Source: Nocardia asteroides (GTDB taxonomy: Bacteria > Actinomycetota > Actinomycetes > Mycobacteriales > Mycobacteriaceae). From it: a stretch of DNA of 64,000 nucleotides. The DNA is taken from the NCBI GenBank assembly GCA_019930625.1, contig CP082844.1:4898001-4962000 (forward strand). Direction: 5' to 3'. Position 1 is the first letter of the stretch, and the number at the start of each line of letters is the position of its first letter. Below the pieces are notes generated by a model, which was given only the letters and a program-made list of their open reading frames with translations, ran no database searches and had not been told where the DNA came from. The position numbers and the translations under genes are program-made. Below are positions 1 to 10,700 of this stretch, piece after piece.

Positions 1-945
1 CGCTGCGCGCAGCTCGGCTTCGATGCCCGCGGCGACGGTGCGGGCGGCGTCCTCGGCGAACACCCCCGCACGCGGGACCGGTGCGTCGGCGCAGTCGCCG
101 AGGGCGAAGACGCCGGGGTACGGCGTTCGCAGTGTGCGCGGATCGACGGCGATCCAGCCGTCGGCCCCGCCCTCGGTCAACCCGGAGGCCTCGACGACCG
201 CGGGCACCCGGTGCTTCGGGATTCCGATGAACAGGTCGTAGGGAAGATCGCCGGTGCGGGTGACCGCCACGTGGCGGCTCGGATCGAGCGCGTGCACCAC
301 GCGCCCGGGTGAGTATTCGATTCCCCGGCGGGTCAGCGCTTCCACGATCGCGGCGGAGGTATCCGCGGACACCGGAATAGGGGAGTCCATCGGGGTCAGG
401 AAGTGGATGCCGGTGCGCTCACGGACGCCACGCCGGGTCAGCTGCTCGTGCAGGAGCATGCCGCCTTCGTAAGGCGCGGGCGGGCACTTGAAGGGGACGC
501 TCAGCACCGCGACGATCACGGCCCCGCCGTCGAAGTCGCCGAGGCGGTCGCGCAATCGCCGGGCGCCGTCCATCGAGTAGTACTCGTATCCGTCTTCGGC
601 GAAGCCCGGGGTCGCGCCCGGGTCGTAGTCGGCGCCGAGCGCGACGACGAGGATGTCCGGTTCGTACTCCGAGCGGTCGGTGCGGACGCGCCGGGCCCGT
701 GGGTCGATTTCGAGGACTTCCTCCTGCCGGAATTCGACGCGCGGATGGTCGAAGCGGGCGTAGGGCACGCGCACGGCCTCCGGCGGTACGTCTCGGAACA
801 GGATGTCCAGTTTGGCGAAGCCGAGGGTGAAGGAGTCGTTGCGGTCGATGATGACGATGCGGAGCTCGTCGGCCGGCGAGCCCGACAGACGGGTGGCCAG
901 CTCCAGTCCTCCGAACCCCGCACCGAGAATGAGTACGGTAGTCAT
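1..945 (-). CDS. FAD-dependent oxidoreductase, sulfide:quinone reductase-like (3' end outside window)
   Basis: The reading frame is open from the ATG at 945 to the window edge (315 codons), so the C-terminus is missing. Residues 8-13 (GAGFGG) form an N-terminal FAD-binding Rossmann fingerprint, and a later GDCAD motif, near residue 285, is the second FAD contact of this flavoprotein superfamily. Cys154 sits in the context FKCPPAPYE, which matches the redox-active cysteine region of sulfide:quinone reductases and related type II NADH dehydrogenase-like enzymes. The expected role is to oxidise a sulfide or NAD(P)H donor and pass electrons to quinone at the membrane. A GAGAAG ribosome site lies just upstream of the ATG. 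The substrate cannot be fixed without the C-terminal membrane-anchoring part, so sulfide specificity is inference. Confidence 0.8.
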   Translation of the reverse strand, partial: MTTVLILGAGFGGLELATRLSGSPADELRIVIIDRNDSFTLGFAKLDILFRDVPPEAVRVPYARFDHPRVEFRQEEVLEIDPRARRVRTDRSEYEPDILVVALGADYDPGATPGFAEDGYEYYSMDGARRLRDRLGDFDGGAVIVAVLSVPFKCPPAPYEGGMLLHEQLTRRGVRERTGIHFLTPMDSPIPVSADTSAAIVEALTRRGIEYSPGRVVHALDPSRHVAVTRTGDLPYDLFIGIPKHRVPAVVEASGLTEGGADGWIAVDPRTLRTPYPGVFALGDCADAPVPRAGVFAEDAARTVAAGIEAELRAA

Positions 946-1209
946 AGCCTGATTCTTCTCCCGGTCACGCCGCCGGTCGAGCGGCTCCCTACCGGGGGAG
1001 GAGGCCGGCCGGAGGCGCGAGCGCCTTTCCCGCGACGAACCGGCGGGCAGCTTTCCCGGTCGGAGCCCACACCGCCGTGGCCGGAGTGCCCTGCATTCGG
1101 TGACCTTCGGCCATCATCTCCGCCGCCGGATCGCGCGATGCTGAAAGCGAACCGAGTAGATCGCGCAGTGATGGCACCCGCCATCGACCACCCGTAATGA
1201 GCATGCCCC

Positions 1210-2577
1210 ATGACAGAACTACGGCCCCTCGATTCGGGCTTCATGGAACTAGAGGACGCCGACCGGCACATCAGTCTCGGAATCGGCGCGGTGGCGATCA
1301 TTTCCGGTGCTCCGCCGAGCCGGGAGGAGTTCACCGGCCTACTCGCCAGGGGGGTGGGGCAGAACGCGCGCCTGCGCCAGAAGGTGCGGCGGGCGCCACT
1401 CGACCTCGCCGCGCCGGTCTGGGAGGACGACCCGAATTTCGATCTCGCACACCATATCCGGTGGACCGCGTTGCCCACGCCGGGCGACGAGCCCGTGCTG
1501 TGCGAACTGGTGGCGGCGGAACTGGAGGAGCGGCTCGATCGCGACCACCCGCTGTGGCAGTGCGTTGTCGTCGAGCATCTCTCCGGTGACCGCTGGGCCC
1601 TGGTCGTCAAAGCGCATCACAGCCTGGTGGACGGAGTGTCCGGCATCTCGGTGTTCCGGAACCTCTGCGATGCGGTATCGGCGGAACCGCAGGACGCCGC
1701 GACCGAGCCGCGGGCTCGTACCGAGGTGCGGTGGCTGGACGTGGTTCGCGACGTGGCACGGCTGCCCGTCGTCGCGCCCCGGACTGTGCTCGGCATGGTG
1801 CGCGGTCTTGCTCCGCTCGCCTCCGCCGTCGTGTCACCGGCCGCCGGAGGCTCGCTCAACGGCCCCATCGGACGGCAGCGCCGGTACGTCGTGGCGCGCG
1901 CCGCCCTGTCGGATGTCCATCACATCGGTGACGCGTTCGGCGTCACCGTCAACGACGTCGTACTGGCCTCGGTCGCCGCCGCATACCGCGACCTGCTGAT
2001 CGGCCGGAACGAGCGACCCGCGCCGGACACACTGCGCATCCTCGTTCCGGTGTCGATGCGGTCCGAGAAGGCGAGACACGCGCTGGACAACCGGGTTTCG
2101 GCGATGCTGCCGTTGCTGCCGATCGATGTCGCCGACCCGGTCGAGCGGCTGGAGGCGCTTCGGGAGCGGATGGCCGAACACAAGGCGAGCGGCGAAGCAC
2201 GAGCGGAGAACTCGGTGCTGGAGCTGGCCGACCGGCTGCCGTTCGCGCCCATCGCGTGGAGCCTCCGTCTGCTGACGCGAGTTCCGCAGCGAACCGTGGG
2301 CGCGCTGGTGACGAACGTGCCCGGGCCGCGCGACCAGTTGACCGTGGGCGGGCGCGAGGTCGTGGAACTGCTGCCCGCCATACCGATCGCGATGCGTGTA
2401 CGTACCGCGATCGTGGTCCTGAGCTATGTGGGCCACCTGACCTTCGGCATTACCGGAGACTACGACACCGCACCCGATATCGCGGTGCTCGCCGAGGGTA
2501 TCGAGCGCGAGATCCGGCGGCTGCGTGAGCGCGCCGGGATTCGGCGGCTGCCGCGGCCGGAGGTGAGCGGACCGTGA
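1210..2577 (+). CDS. WS/DGAT family O-acyltransferase (wax ester / triacylglycerol synthase)
   Basis: The 455-residue protein has the usual length of the bacterial wax ester synthase/diacylglycerol acyltransferase family. The catalytic HHxxxDG motif is present as HHSLVDG at residues 136-142. The N-terminal [15 protein letters not shown] is the family's typical opening, and NVPGPRDQL near residue 375 is the conserved C-terminal block. Such enzymes transfer an acyl group from acyl-CoA to diacylglycerol or a fatty alcohol and make storage lipid at the membrane or lipid-body surface; actinomycetes usually carry many copies. The gene is divergent from the flavoprotein on the left, with about 260 bp between them. 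Acceptor specificity cannot be read from sequence. A role in capping the neighbouring NRPS product is conceivable, but nothing here supports it. Confidence 0.9.
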   Translation: MTELRPLDSGFMELEDADRHISLGIGAVAIISGAPPSREEFTGLLARGVGQNARLRQKVRRAPLDLAAPVWEDDPNFDLAHHIRWTALPTPGDEPVLCELVAAELEERLDRDHPLWQCVVVEHLSGDRWALVVKAHHSLVDGVSGISVFRNLCDAVSAEPQDAATEPRARTEVRWLDVVRDVARLPVVAPRTVLGMVRGLAPLASAVVSPAAGGSLNGPIGRQRRYVVARAALSDVHHIGDAFGVTVNDVVLASVAAAYRDLLIGRNERPAPDTLRILVPVSMRSEKARHALDNRVSAMLPLLPIDVADPVERLEALRERMAEHKASGEARAENSVLELADRLPFAPIAWSLRLLTRVPQRTVGALVTNVPGPRDQLTVGGREVVELLPAIPIAMRVRTAIVVLSYVGHLTFGITGDYDTAPDIAVLAEGIEREIRRLRERAGIRRLPRPEVSGP

Positions 2578-2695
2578 CAGGCACCCGGACGGCGGCGGGT
2601 CGCCGGCCCCACGGCTTCGGCCGCCGGAAGATGACGGATCGGGGACTTTTTGCCCTGTCCGACAGCGCGACCCGGTGGTGGTATGGGAGGCCGCG

Positions 2696-3220
2696 GTGAC
2701 GAGTGAAGACCGGAAAGCGAGGTCGTTGCCAGGTGGATTCGCGCGCAACGTGCCCCGGCACGAGATCATGATCGCGTCGAACGGTCGTATCGCCGACAGC
2801 GGCGTCACGAGCCGCGCGATGGTCGAGATCGACCGCGAGGAGGCGTTGCGGCTGCTGGCGAGTGTGGCCTACGGGCGCGTGGTGTTCACCCGCGACGCGC
2901 TGCCCGCGATCCGGCCGGTCAACCATTTCGTCGAGGACGGCGTGGTCGTCGTGCGTACGCGGGTCACGTCACGGCTCACGGACACGGTTCGTGCCGATCC
3001 CTGTGTCGTGGTGGCCTACGAGGCCGATGACATAGACCCGGTGACCCATGTCGGCTGGTCGGTTGTCGTGACCGGTCTCGCCCGTACGGTCACCGACCCG
3101 GAACGGGTCGTCCGCTACACCTCCCTGCTCCGGCCGTGGGCCGAGGGGGGCATGGATACGGTCGTCGCCATCGAACCAACGATAGTCACCGGCTTCCGGC
3201 TCGTCGAGGAACAGCGATAG
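2696..3220 (+). CDS. pyridoxamine 5'-phosphate oxidase-like (flavin split-barrel) protein
   Basis: This is a small protein of 174 residues. The segment from about residue 40 ([19 protein letters not shown]) followed by [19 protein letters not shown] is the signature of the actinobacterial PNPOx-like split-barrel family, which binds FMN or F420 and includes many redox enzymes of unknown substrate. The GTG at 2696 is preferred because GGGAGG lies five bases upstream; an earlier GTG (2675) and an internal ATG (2819) are alternatives. If 2819 were used, the protein would contain only the conserved barrel. It is read in the same direction as the acyltransferase, 118 bp downstream. Physiological substrate is unknown; true pyridoxamine phosphate oxidase activity is unlikely for this subgroup. 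Confidence 0.75.
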   Translation: MTSEDRKARSLPGGFARNVPRHEIMIASNGRIADSGVTSRAMVEIDREEALRLLASVAYGRVVFTRDALPAIRPVNHFVEDGVVVVRTRVTSRLTDTVRADPCVVVAYEADDIDPVTHVGWSVVVTGLARTVTDPERVVRYTSLLRPWAEGGMDTVVAIEPTIVTGFRLVEEQR

Positions 3221-4508
3221 GTGTAGCGCGCGGCGACGGACGAGACTTTCGGGTACGGAAAGCGACTGGATTGTTCTCACATCACGGGGGCGAGGGATTG
3301 TCCCGGGCAGCACGCTGTCGCGTGCGAACCACCTCGCCGAATATGCCGAACCATCGTCCCGAGAATCAGCGCGTATATATCCGGTGGGACCGGTGCTCGG
3401 GCTCGGCGGACGGCCGAGTTCCGCTGCGGATTACCACACTCCGTGGTGGGCGGTGCGTACTCGGAACGCCGGTGGTGCAGTTCGTTCCCGCCGCGGCGCC
3501 GGTCTTCCGCATGCTGTCGTCGGACCGCTCGACGGGGCGGATTCGCGGTCTGACCGGGCCGATACCCACTCGCCTCCGGCGCCGACAGCCACTCGACGTC
3601 GTTTCGCCCATCGAACCGAGCTGATCCCTGGCGCGGGAATGCCGATGGCTCGGCGACATGGTTTCGGTAATTGATGCGATACCGTCTATTGCGCTGAAAG
3701 AAATCTCGTAATGAAGTGAAAAATGATTCCAGCCGGAATGGAGTGCAATAAGGAACATCTTTATGGATGTATGTATTGCGATATGATCGCTACGGGAAGG
3801 GTGAATAAAACTAAATTCTCAGCGATCTCTGGCAGTTATCCGCTTGGGCGCAGAAATGAATAGTTGCCCATATATTGCTGCGAGCAGTTGAAATGCACTT
3901 GTTTTCGCTGTGGCCGCACAAGGATGGGCGGTGGGTTCCGCTGTCCTTCTCTTCGGTGGCGATGACTGTCCCGACTTGATCGCGGTCCCCATCCGGCATG
4001 TACCATGCCCGATCGGGGGTGTTCATCATCGGATGCACCCCTCGTTATCAGGTGCTTCGCAGTTGATGCGTGCGCGTGGTGATCGCATCGCGGCGAGGCG
4101 TGCCGCGGCCACATCGCTCGAAACGAGATTGGAAACGCCCGGCTTCCGTGCGGAGTCGAGAGCTTTGATGCCACTAGACTGACCCGGACTGCTGTCAGAT
4201 AGCTTGTTCCGCCTGAGTGTCGATGCTTCACCCCAGATTCAAAAGTTCTGTTTTCAGATTCTGAACTACTGGAAATGCCGACAAACGGGAGGTGTGGAAG
4301 GCGCCGTTGATGTCACGCACGGATCCGATTCGGATACCTGGCGCTGACGGAACCAGCTACATGCGGTACCTGACCGGCGCGGCGAAGAGCAGGGGCAGCG
4401 CCGCCTCGGAGTAGACGAAGTGCATATAAAAGCCAGATTTCGGATGCGGTGGGCCGACGCCCTTCCGCCGTGCTGCGACGCGTCCGGGTATGAATGAGGG
4501 GTCATGCG
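3221..4508 (+). other. long intergenic region upstream of the NRPS
   Basis: No convincing gene was found in these 1.29 kb. Open frames here lack coding character and recognisable families. The stretch about 3660-3880 is markedly richer in A/T than its surroundings, and 4230-4275 contains two copies of CAGATTC plus GTTC/GAAC half sites. It probably holds the promoter and operator of the giant NRPS gene. Confidence 0.5.
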
Positions 4509-7500
4509 ATGAATCTGAAGTCAGACGGAACCGCCGACGGCGATCTGGGGCTGATTCCGCTCTCGAGTGCGCAGTACGGCATGTGGCTCGCGGACCACAT
4601 GCCCGGCGGACCGGCTGTCAACATCGCACAGTACGTCGAGATCGAGGGCCCGGTGGACCTCGACGTGTTCAACCGGGCCGTGAACGCCGCCGGGCACGAA
4701 ACCGAGTCCCTTCTCGTGCGCGTGGTCGAATCCGACGGCCGCCCATACCAGTACGTCGACCGCGGCATCATCCACGACGAGCCGCTGCTGGATTTCAGCG
4801 ATGCGGAGGATCCGGTCGCGGCGGCGATGGAATGGATGCGTCGCGACTACAACACCAAGGTGGTCGACCTCGGCCGCGACCGGCTCACCGCGACCAGGCT
4901 CATCCGGGTCGGCGAAAACCACTACTTCTGGTACGGCCGCGCACACCATCTGGTGATCGATGGGTACGGCGCCTTCAACATGCTGACCCGGATGGCCGAG
5001 CATTACAACGCCCTGCTGGAGGGCAGGCCGCCGACGCGACTGGACGCGGCCAGCCTGCGCGAGATCGTCGAAGCGGAGCAGGCCTATCGCGCCAGCAGGC
5101 GGTACGAGACGGACAAGGCCTACTGGCTGAACAAGGTTTCCGATCTTCCGACGCCGGTGAGCCTGTCCGGCCGCACTGCCCGGGCAGGCAAATTGGACCG
5201 CGTGGCCGGGCTGCAGCTGCCCGCGCTCCTGTCCGACCGGCTCGATCGCTTCGCCGCGGAGGTGAACGCGTCCGCCGCGCAGGTGGTGATCGCCGCGTTC
5301 GCCGCCTTCCTCGCCCGGATGACGGGCACCGACGACGTCGCTCTGTCGATGCCGGTGACGGCGCGAGTGACCAAGCGCCTGCGCAACGCCGCCGCGATGC
5401 TGGCGAACATGGTGCCGATTCGCTTCGCTGTGCGGCACTCGACCACCGTGGAGGAGCTGGTACGCGCCTCGGTGTCCGAGCTCGTCTCGGCGATGCGCCA
5501 CCAGCTGTACCGGTTCGAGGATCTGCGCCGCGACTCCGCCGCGCTCGACGCGTCGGCGAACTCCTTCGGACCGATCGTGAACATCCTGTTCTTCGACTCG
5601 GAGATCCGCCTCGGCTCGGCCGCGGGCCGTTACCGCGCGCTGACCTCCGGCGCGCTGGACGATCTGCAGTTGAACCTGTACCGCTCGGGGGCGGACGCGC
5701 CGCTGCTCATCGAGTTGCACGGTAACGCCAACCTCTACCGGCAGGGCGAACTCGAATCGCACGCGGATCGGTTCGTCGATTTCCTGCACCGGATGATGGA
5801 GTCGCCCCTGGACACCCGCATCGGCGACATCCAGCTCGTCGGGCCCGCCGAGGAACTGCGCATCGTGGAGGAGCTCGCGGGCCACGACGGCCGATCCCCC
5901 TCCGCGACACTGGTGGATCTGCTGGCCCGGCAGGCTGCGGCCACCCCGTCCGCGCCGGCCGTCACCTCGGACGACACCACCTTCACCTACCGCGAACTCG
6001 ACGAACGTTCCAACCGGTTCGCCCGCAGGCTCATCGCGCTCGGCGCGGGACCGGAATCACTGGTGGCCATCGCGATGCCACGCGACGCCGATCTGATCGT
6101 CGCCGCGCTCGGTGTGCTGAAATCGGGCGCCGGGTACCTTCCGCTGGACACCGCCCACCCGGCCGAGCGGCTGGAATACGTGCTTGGCGACGCGAACCCG
6201 ATCGCCGTGGTGACGAAGCCGGGCATGCGCGAGCAGGTGCCGGGTGATCCCGGCCGCGTCGTGCTGTTCGACGACGTTCTCGCCGCGGAGCAGGCCGCGG
6301 ACCCGATCACCGATGCCGAACGGACCGGGCCGCTGCGTCCCGACCACCTCGCCTACGTCATCTACACCTCCGGATCGACCGGCCGGCCCAAGGGCGTCAC
6401 GATCACCCACCGGGCCGTGTCCACCTACCTGGTGAACTCGTGCGCCGAGATCGGTATCCGGGCCGGCGACGTCTGGACGTTGTTCCATTCCTTCGCCTTC
6501 GACTACTCGGTGTGGGAGATCTTCGGCGCCCTGGTCACCGGAGGCCGGGTCGTCGTCGTGGACAGCCTCACCTCGCGCTCGCCCGATGACGTGGTGCGTC
6601 TCGCGGCGCGGGAGAAGGTCACGGTCTTCAGCCAGACGCCTTCGGCGTTCTACCAGTTCGCGGCCGCGCGTCAGCGGTACGCGCACGCCGGGGAGCCCGA
6701 AGGCGAGTTGTCGCTGCGGTTGGTCATCCTTTCGGGTGAAGCTCTCGATCCGGCCGCCCTGGCCGACTGGTACGAACACAATCCGAATCTGCCTGTGCTG
6801 GCCAATAGTTACGGGATCACCGAGACCACCGTCTTCGTCACCTACACCGGCCTCACCCCGGACATCGCCGTTCCGGGCGCACCGAGCACCGTGGGTCCGG
6901 CCCTGCCGGGCTTGCGCACGTATGTCCTCGACGAGCGGTTGCGTCCGTGCCCGCTCGGCGCCTGGGGCGAGATCTACGTAGCGGGCACGCAACTCGCGCG
7001 CGGCTATCTCGACCGACCGGCGCTGAGCGCGGGACGTTTCGTCGCGAATCCGTTCGGGCAGCCCGGCGAGCGCCTGTACCGGAGTGGCGATGTCGCGCGC
7101 TGGAATCACGAAGGCGAACTGGAATACCGCGGCCGTGCCGATCAGCAGGTGCAGTTGCGCGGATTCCGGATCGAGCTGGACGAGATCCGCAACGCCCTGC
7201 TCGGCCACAGCAGCGTCGCCGCGGCGGTCGTGGTCGTGCATCTGCCCGGCACGGAGGCGGCCCGGCTCGTCGGCTACGTCGTACCCGCCGTGGGCGCCGC
7301 CTGCGAGGCGGACGACCTGCGCACGCACGTCGGTGGGCTGCTGCCGGAATACATGGTGCCGTCGAGCATCGTCGTCATCGACGCGGTGCCGCTGACGGTG
7401 AACGGCAAGGTCGACTACCGGGCACTGCCCGAGCCGGTGTTCGATTCGGCCGCCGCGTACGTCGCGCCACGCACCGTCGTCGAGGAATCGATCGCGGACG

Positions 7501-7700
7501 TCTTCGCGGAGGTCCTCGGCACGGACCGGGTGGGCGTGCTGGACAGCTTCTTCGAACTCGGCGGCAACTCGATCACCGCGACCAGCGCGGCGGTGCGCAT
7601 CGCGGAAGTGACTCGTTGCGACGTGTCGGTCCGTGATCTGTTCGTCAAACAGACCGTCGCCGAACTCGCCGCTCATCTCGAGGACGCTCGCCGCTCCGCC
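4509..7700 (+). other. NRPS module 1: EntF-like C, A, T
   Basis: The C domain (about 4545-5830; HHLVIDG at 4944-4964) resembles the EntF condensation domain over its length, for instance in [21 protein letters not shown] and the RFEDLRRDS block. EntF-type C domains accept an aryl or acyl carrier donor. The A domain spans about 5905-7430 with YTSGSTG at 6363. The specificity residues read by eye (GrsA 235, 236, 239, 278, 299, 301, 322, 330, 331) are D Y W S I S S V F. The A domain belongs to the same branch as module 7, but its pocket is not one I can assign. The T domain has LGGNS with Ser codon 7569. Confidence 0.85.
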
Positions 7701-10700
7701 AGGCCCGTGCTGCGGGCGGCGGCCAGACCGGAGCCCATCCCGCTGGCACCCGCGCAGAATCGGATGTGGCTGGTCAACCAGACCGACCCGACGTCCGCGG
7801 CCTACAACATCCCGCTGATCGTGCAGCTGACCGGGCGGCTCAACGCCGCGGCGCTGCGTGCCGCGCTGACCGACGTGATCGACCGGCACGAATCGCTGCG
7901 CACCGTCTACCCCGCCGTCGACGGGGAAGGAACACAAGTCGTCCTGTCGGCCGACGAGGTCGTCGCCGGTCTCGACCTGACCCCGCAGCCGACCGATCCG
8001 GACGACATCGACCATCGGATTCGCGAGCTGGCATCGGTCGGGACGGATCTTCGCGAACGCGCGCCGATCCGGGTGGCGCTGCTCGCGACGGCCGACCGCA
8101 GGCGGCATGTCCTCGTCGTCGTCCTGCACCACATCTGCTGCGACGGCTCCTCCCTCCGGCCGCTCGCGGCCGACGTCGCCGTCGCCTACGAGGCACGGGC
8201 GGAGGGCAAGATCCCGGACTGGGAGCCTTTGATCGTCCAGTACGCCGACTACAGCATCTGGCATCGCAGCCTGCTCGGCGACCCGGACGATCCGGATTCT
8301 CGGTCCGCCCATCAATTGCGGTATTGGTCGCGGCAATTGGCGGGGATGCCGCCGGTGCTGGAACTGCCCGCGGACCGACCGCGTCCAGCCCGCCGATCCA
8401 TGCTCGGCGACGTCGCCGACACCGTGATCCCGGCCGAGACCTTCGCCGGGATCGAACGTCTGGCGCGCGCGGCCAACGTCACCACGTTCATGGTCGTCCA
8501 CGCCGCGCTGGCCGTGCTGCTGGCCCGGTTGTCGGGTTCGGCGGACATCACCATCGGCACGCCGGTCGCCGGACGCGGCGAACGCGCGCTCGAGCCACTC
8601 ATCGGCATGTTCGTCAACACCGTGCCGCTGCGCACCGAGGTGTCCTCCGAGGAGTCGTTCACCGAGTTCCTGGCCCGTGTCAAGGACATCGATGTCGATG
8701 CCTTCGCCAACAGCGACGTGCCCTACGAGCGCGTCGTGGACGAACTGCATCCGAAACGGTCCATGGCGTACGCGCCGCTGTGCCAGGTGTATCTCGCATT
8801 CGAGAACATGGACCGGGCGAGCTTGGAGTTGTCCGAGCTCACCGTCGAACTCCTGGATCCGGGGCCCGAACCGGCGAAGGTGGACATCATCGTCACCGTC
8901 GCCGAGAACACCGCAGCGGGTGGGGATGTCGCACTGCGGATCAACTACGCGACCGACCTGTTCGACCGGGAGACCGTCGACGAGCTCGCCGAGCGGCTGA
9001 ACCGGGTTCTCGACGCGTTCGTGTCGAATCCGCGGGCGCGGGTCGGTGACGTGGATCTGTTGTCCGGCGTCGAGCGACTGGGTTTGGTCCCGGCCTCCGG
9101 CGGTCGTGCCGAGACGCCCCGGGTTCTGGCCGACGTCCTGCTGGTCGGCGATCGCGGCACGCCCGCCGTGGTGTCGGGGGATCGGGTGCTCTCGTACGGG
9201 GAGTTGGACGAGTGGTCCAACCGCCTCGCGCGGGTGCTGATCGAATGGGGTGTGGGGCCGGGGGATCAGGTCGCACTGGCTATGGGGCGGTCGGTGGAGT
9301 TCGTCGTCGGTGTGTGGGCGGTGGCGCGGGCGGGCGCCGCGTTCGTGCCGATCGACCCGCGCTATCCCAGCGAGCGGGTCGCGCACATGGTCGCGGACGC
9401 GGAGGTGGAGGTCGCGCTCACGGTCGAGACTTCGTGCGCTCTGCTTCCCGGGCACGTGCGGCAGCTGGTGCTCGACCATCCGGGCACCGAAGCGTTCATC
9501 GCGGCACAGTCACCGGCCGCGGTGACCGACGCGGACCGCGTGCGCGCTTGCCGCGTGGCCGACGCGGCCTACGTGCTCTACACGTCGGGCTCCACCGGCA
9601 AGCCGAAGGGCGTGGCGGTCACCCACGAGGGCCTGGCGAATTTCGCGATCGAACAGCGCGAACGGTATCGCGTCGACCGCAGGTCACGGGTGCTGCAGGT
9701 GGCGGCCCCGGGTTTCGACGCGGTCATGCTGGAACTGCTGATGGCCCACGCGAACGGTGCGGTGCTGGTCGTGTCACCGCCGGAGGTGTTCGCCGGCGCG
9801 CAGCTGGCGGAGTTGATTCGCGCGCACGAGGTATCGCACGCGTTCGTGACCCCGAGCGTGCTGGCGACGATGTCGCCCGCCGGGCTCGATTCGCTGCAGG
9901 TGCTGGTGGCCGGCGGCGAAGCGGTGCCGGCCGAGACGGTCGCGGTGTGGGCGCCGGGACGGCGCCTGCACAACGGATACGGACCGACCGAGACCACGAT
10001 CATGGTCGCGATCAGCGATCCGCTGTGCGTCGGCGACCCGGTCACCATCGGCGGCCCGATCCGCGGCATCGACGCGGTGGTATTGGACGACCGGTTGCGG
10101 CCCGTCCCCGTCGGGGTGACCGGACAGCTGTACGTCTCAGGTGTGCAGCTCTCGCGCGGATACCTCAATCGGCCCGCGTCCACGGCCGCCACTTTCGTCG
10201 CCAACCCGTACGGCCCCGCGGGTACCCGGATGTACGGCACCGGTGACCTCGCGCGCTGGACCACCGAGCACACTTTGGAATATCTGGGGCGCACCGACTT
10301 CCAGGTCAAGATTCGTGGCCAGCGCATCGAGCTCGGCGAAATCGAAGCCGTTCTCGCCGGACACCAGGCGGTCGCGGCCGCGGTCGTGGTAGGCGTGCCC
10401 ACCGACGGCGGAACACGACTGGCGGCGTACGTGGTGCCCGCCGACGGCGCCGTCGATACCGCGGAGCTGACGAAGTACGCGGCCCAACGCCTGCCCTCGC
10501 ACATGGTGCCGGACACGACCATGGTGCTCGACACCCTCCCGCTGTCGTCGGTGGGCAAGGTCGACCGCGCCGCGCTGCCGGAACCCGAGTTCGCCCCCGC
10601 CGTGGAATTCGTCGCACCGCGCAACGCGACCGAGCAGATCGTCGCCGACATCTGCGCGGGCGTGCTGGGCATCGAACGCGTCGGCGTGCTGGACAGCTTC

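Noticed and set aside
3910..4182. Possible small plus-strand gene before the NRPS, considered as an MbtH-like protein
   Set aside because: No MbtH signature (NxExQxSxWP-type) and no coding bias; no MbtH homologue was found anywhere in the window.
6057..9479. Minus-strand open frame of about 1140 codons inside the NRPS gene (and a similar 1810-codon one at 13017-18449)
   Set aside because: These are antisense shadows produced by extreme G/C third-position bias; they show no domains, while the plus strand has continuous NRPS motifs.
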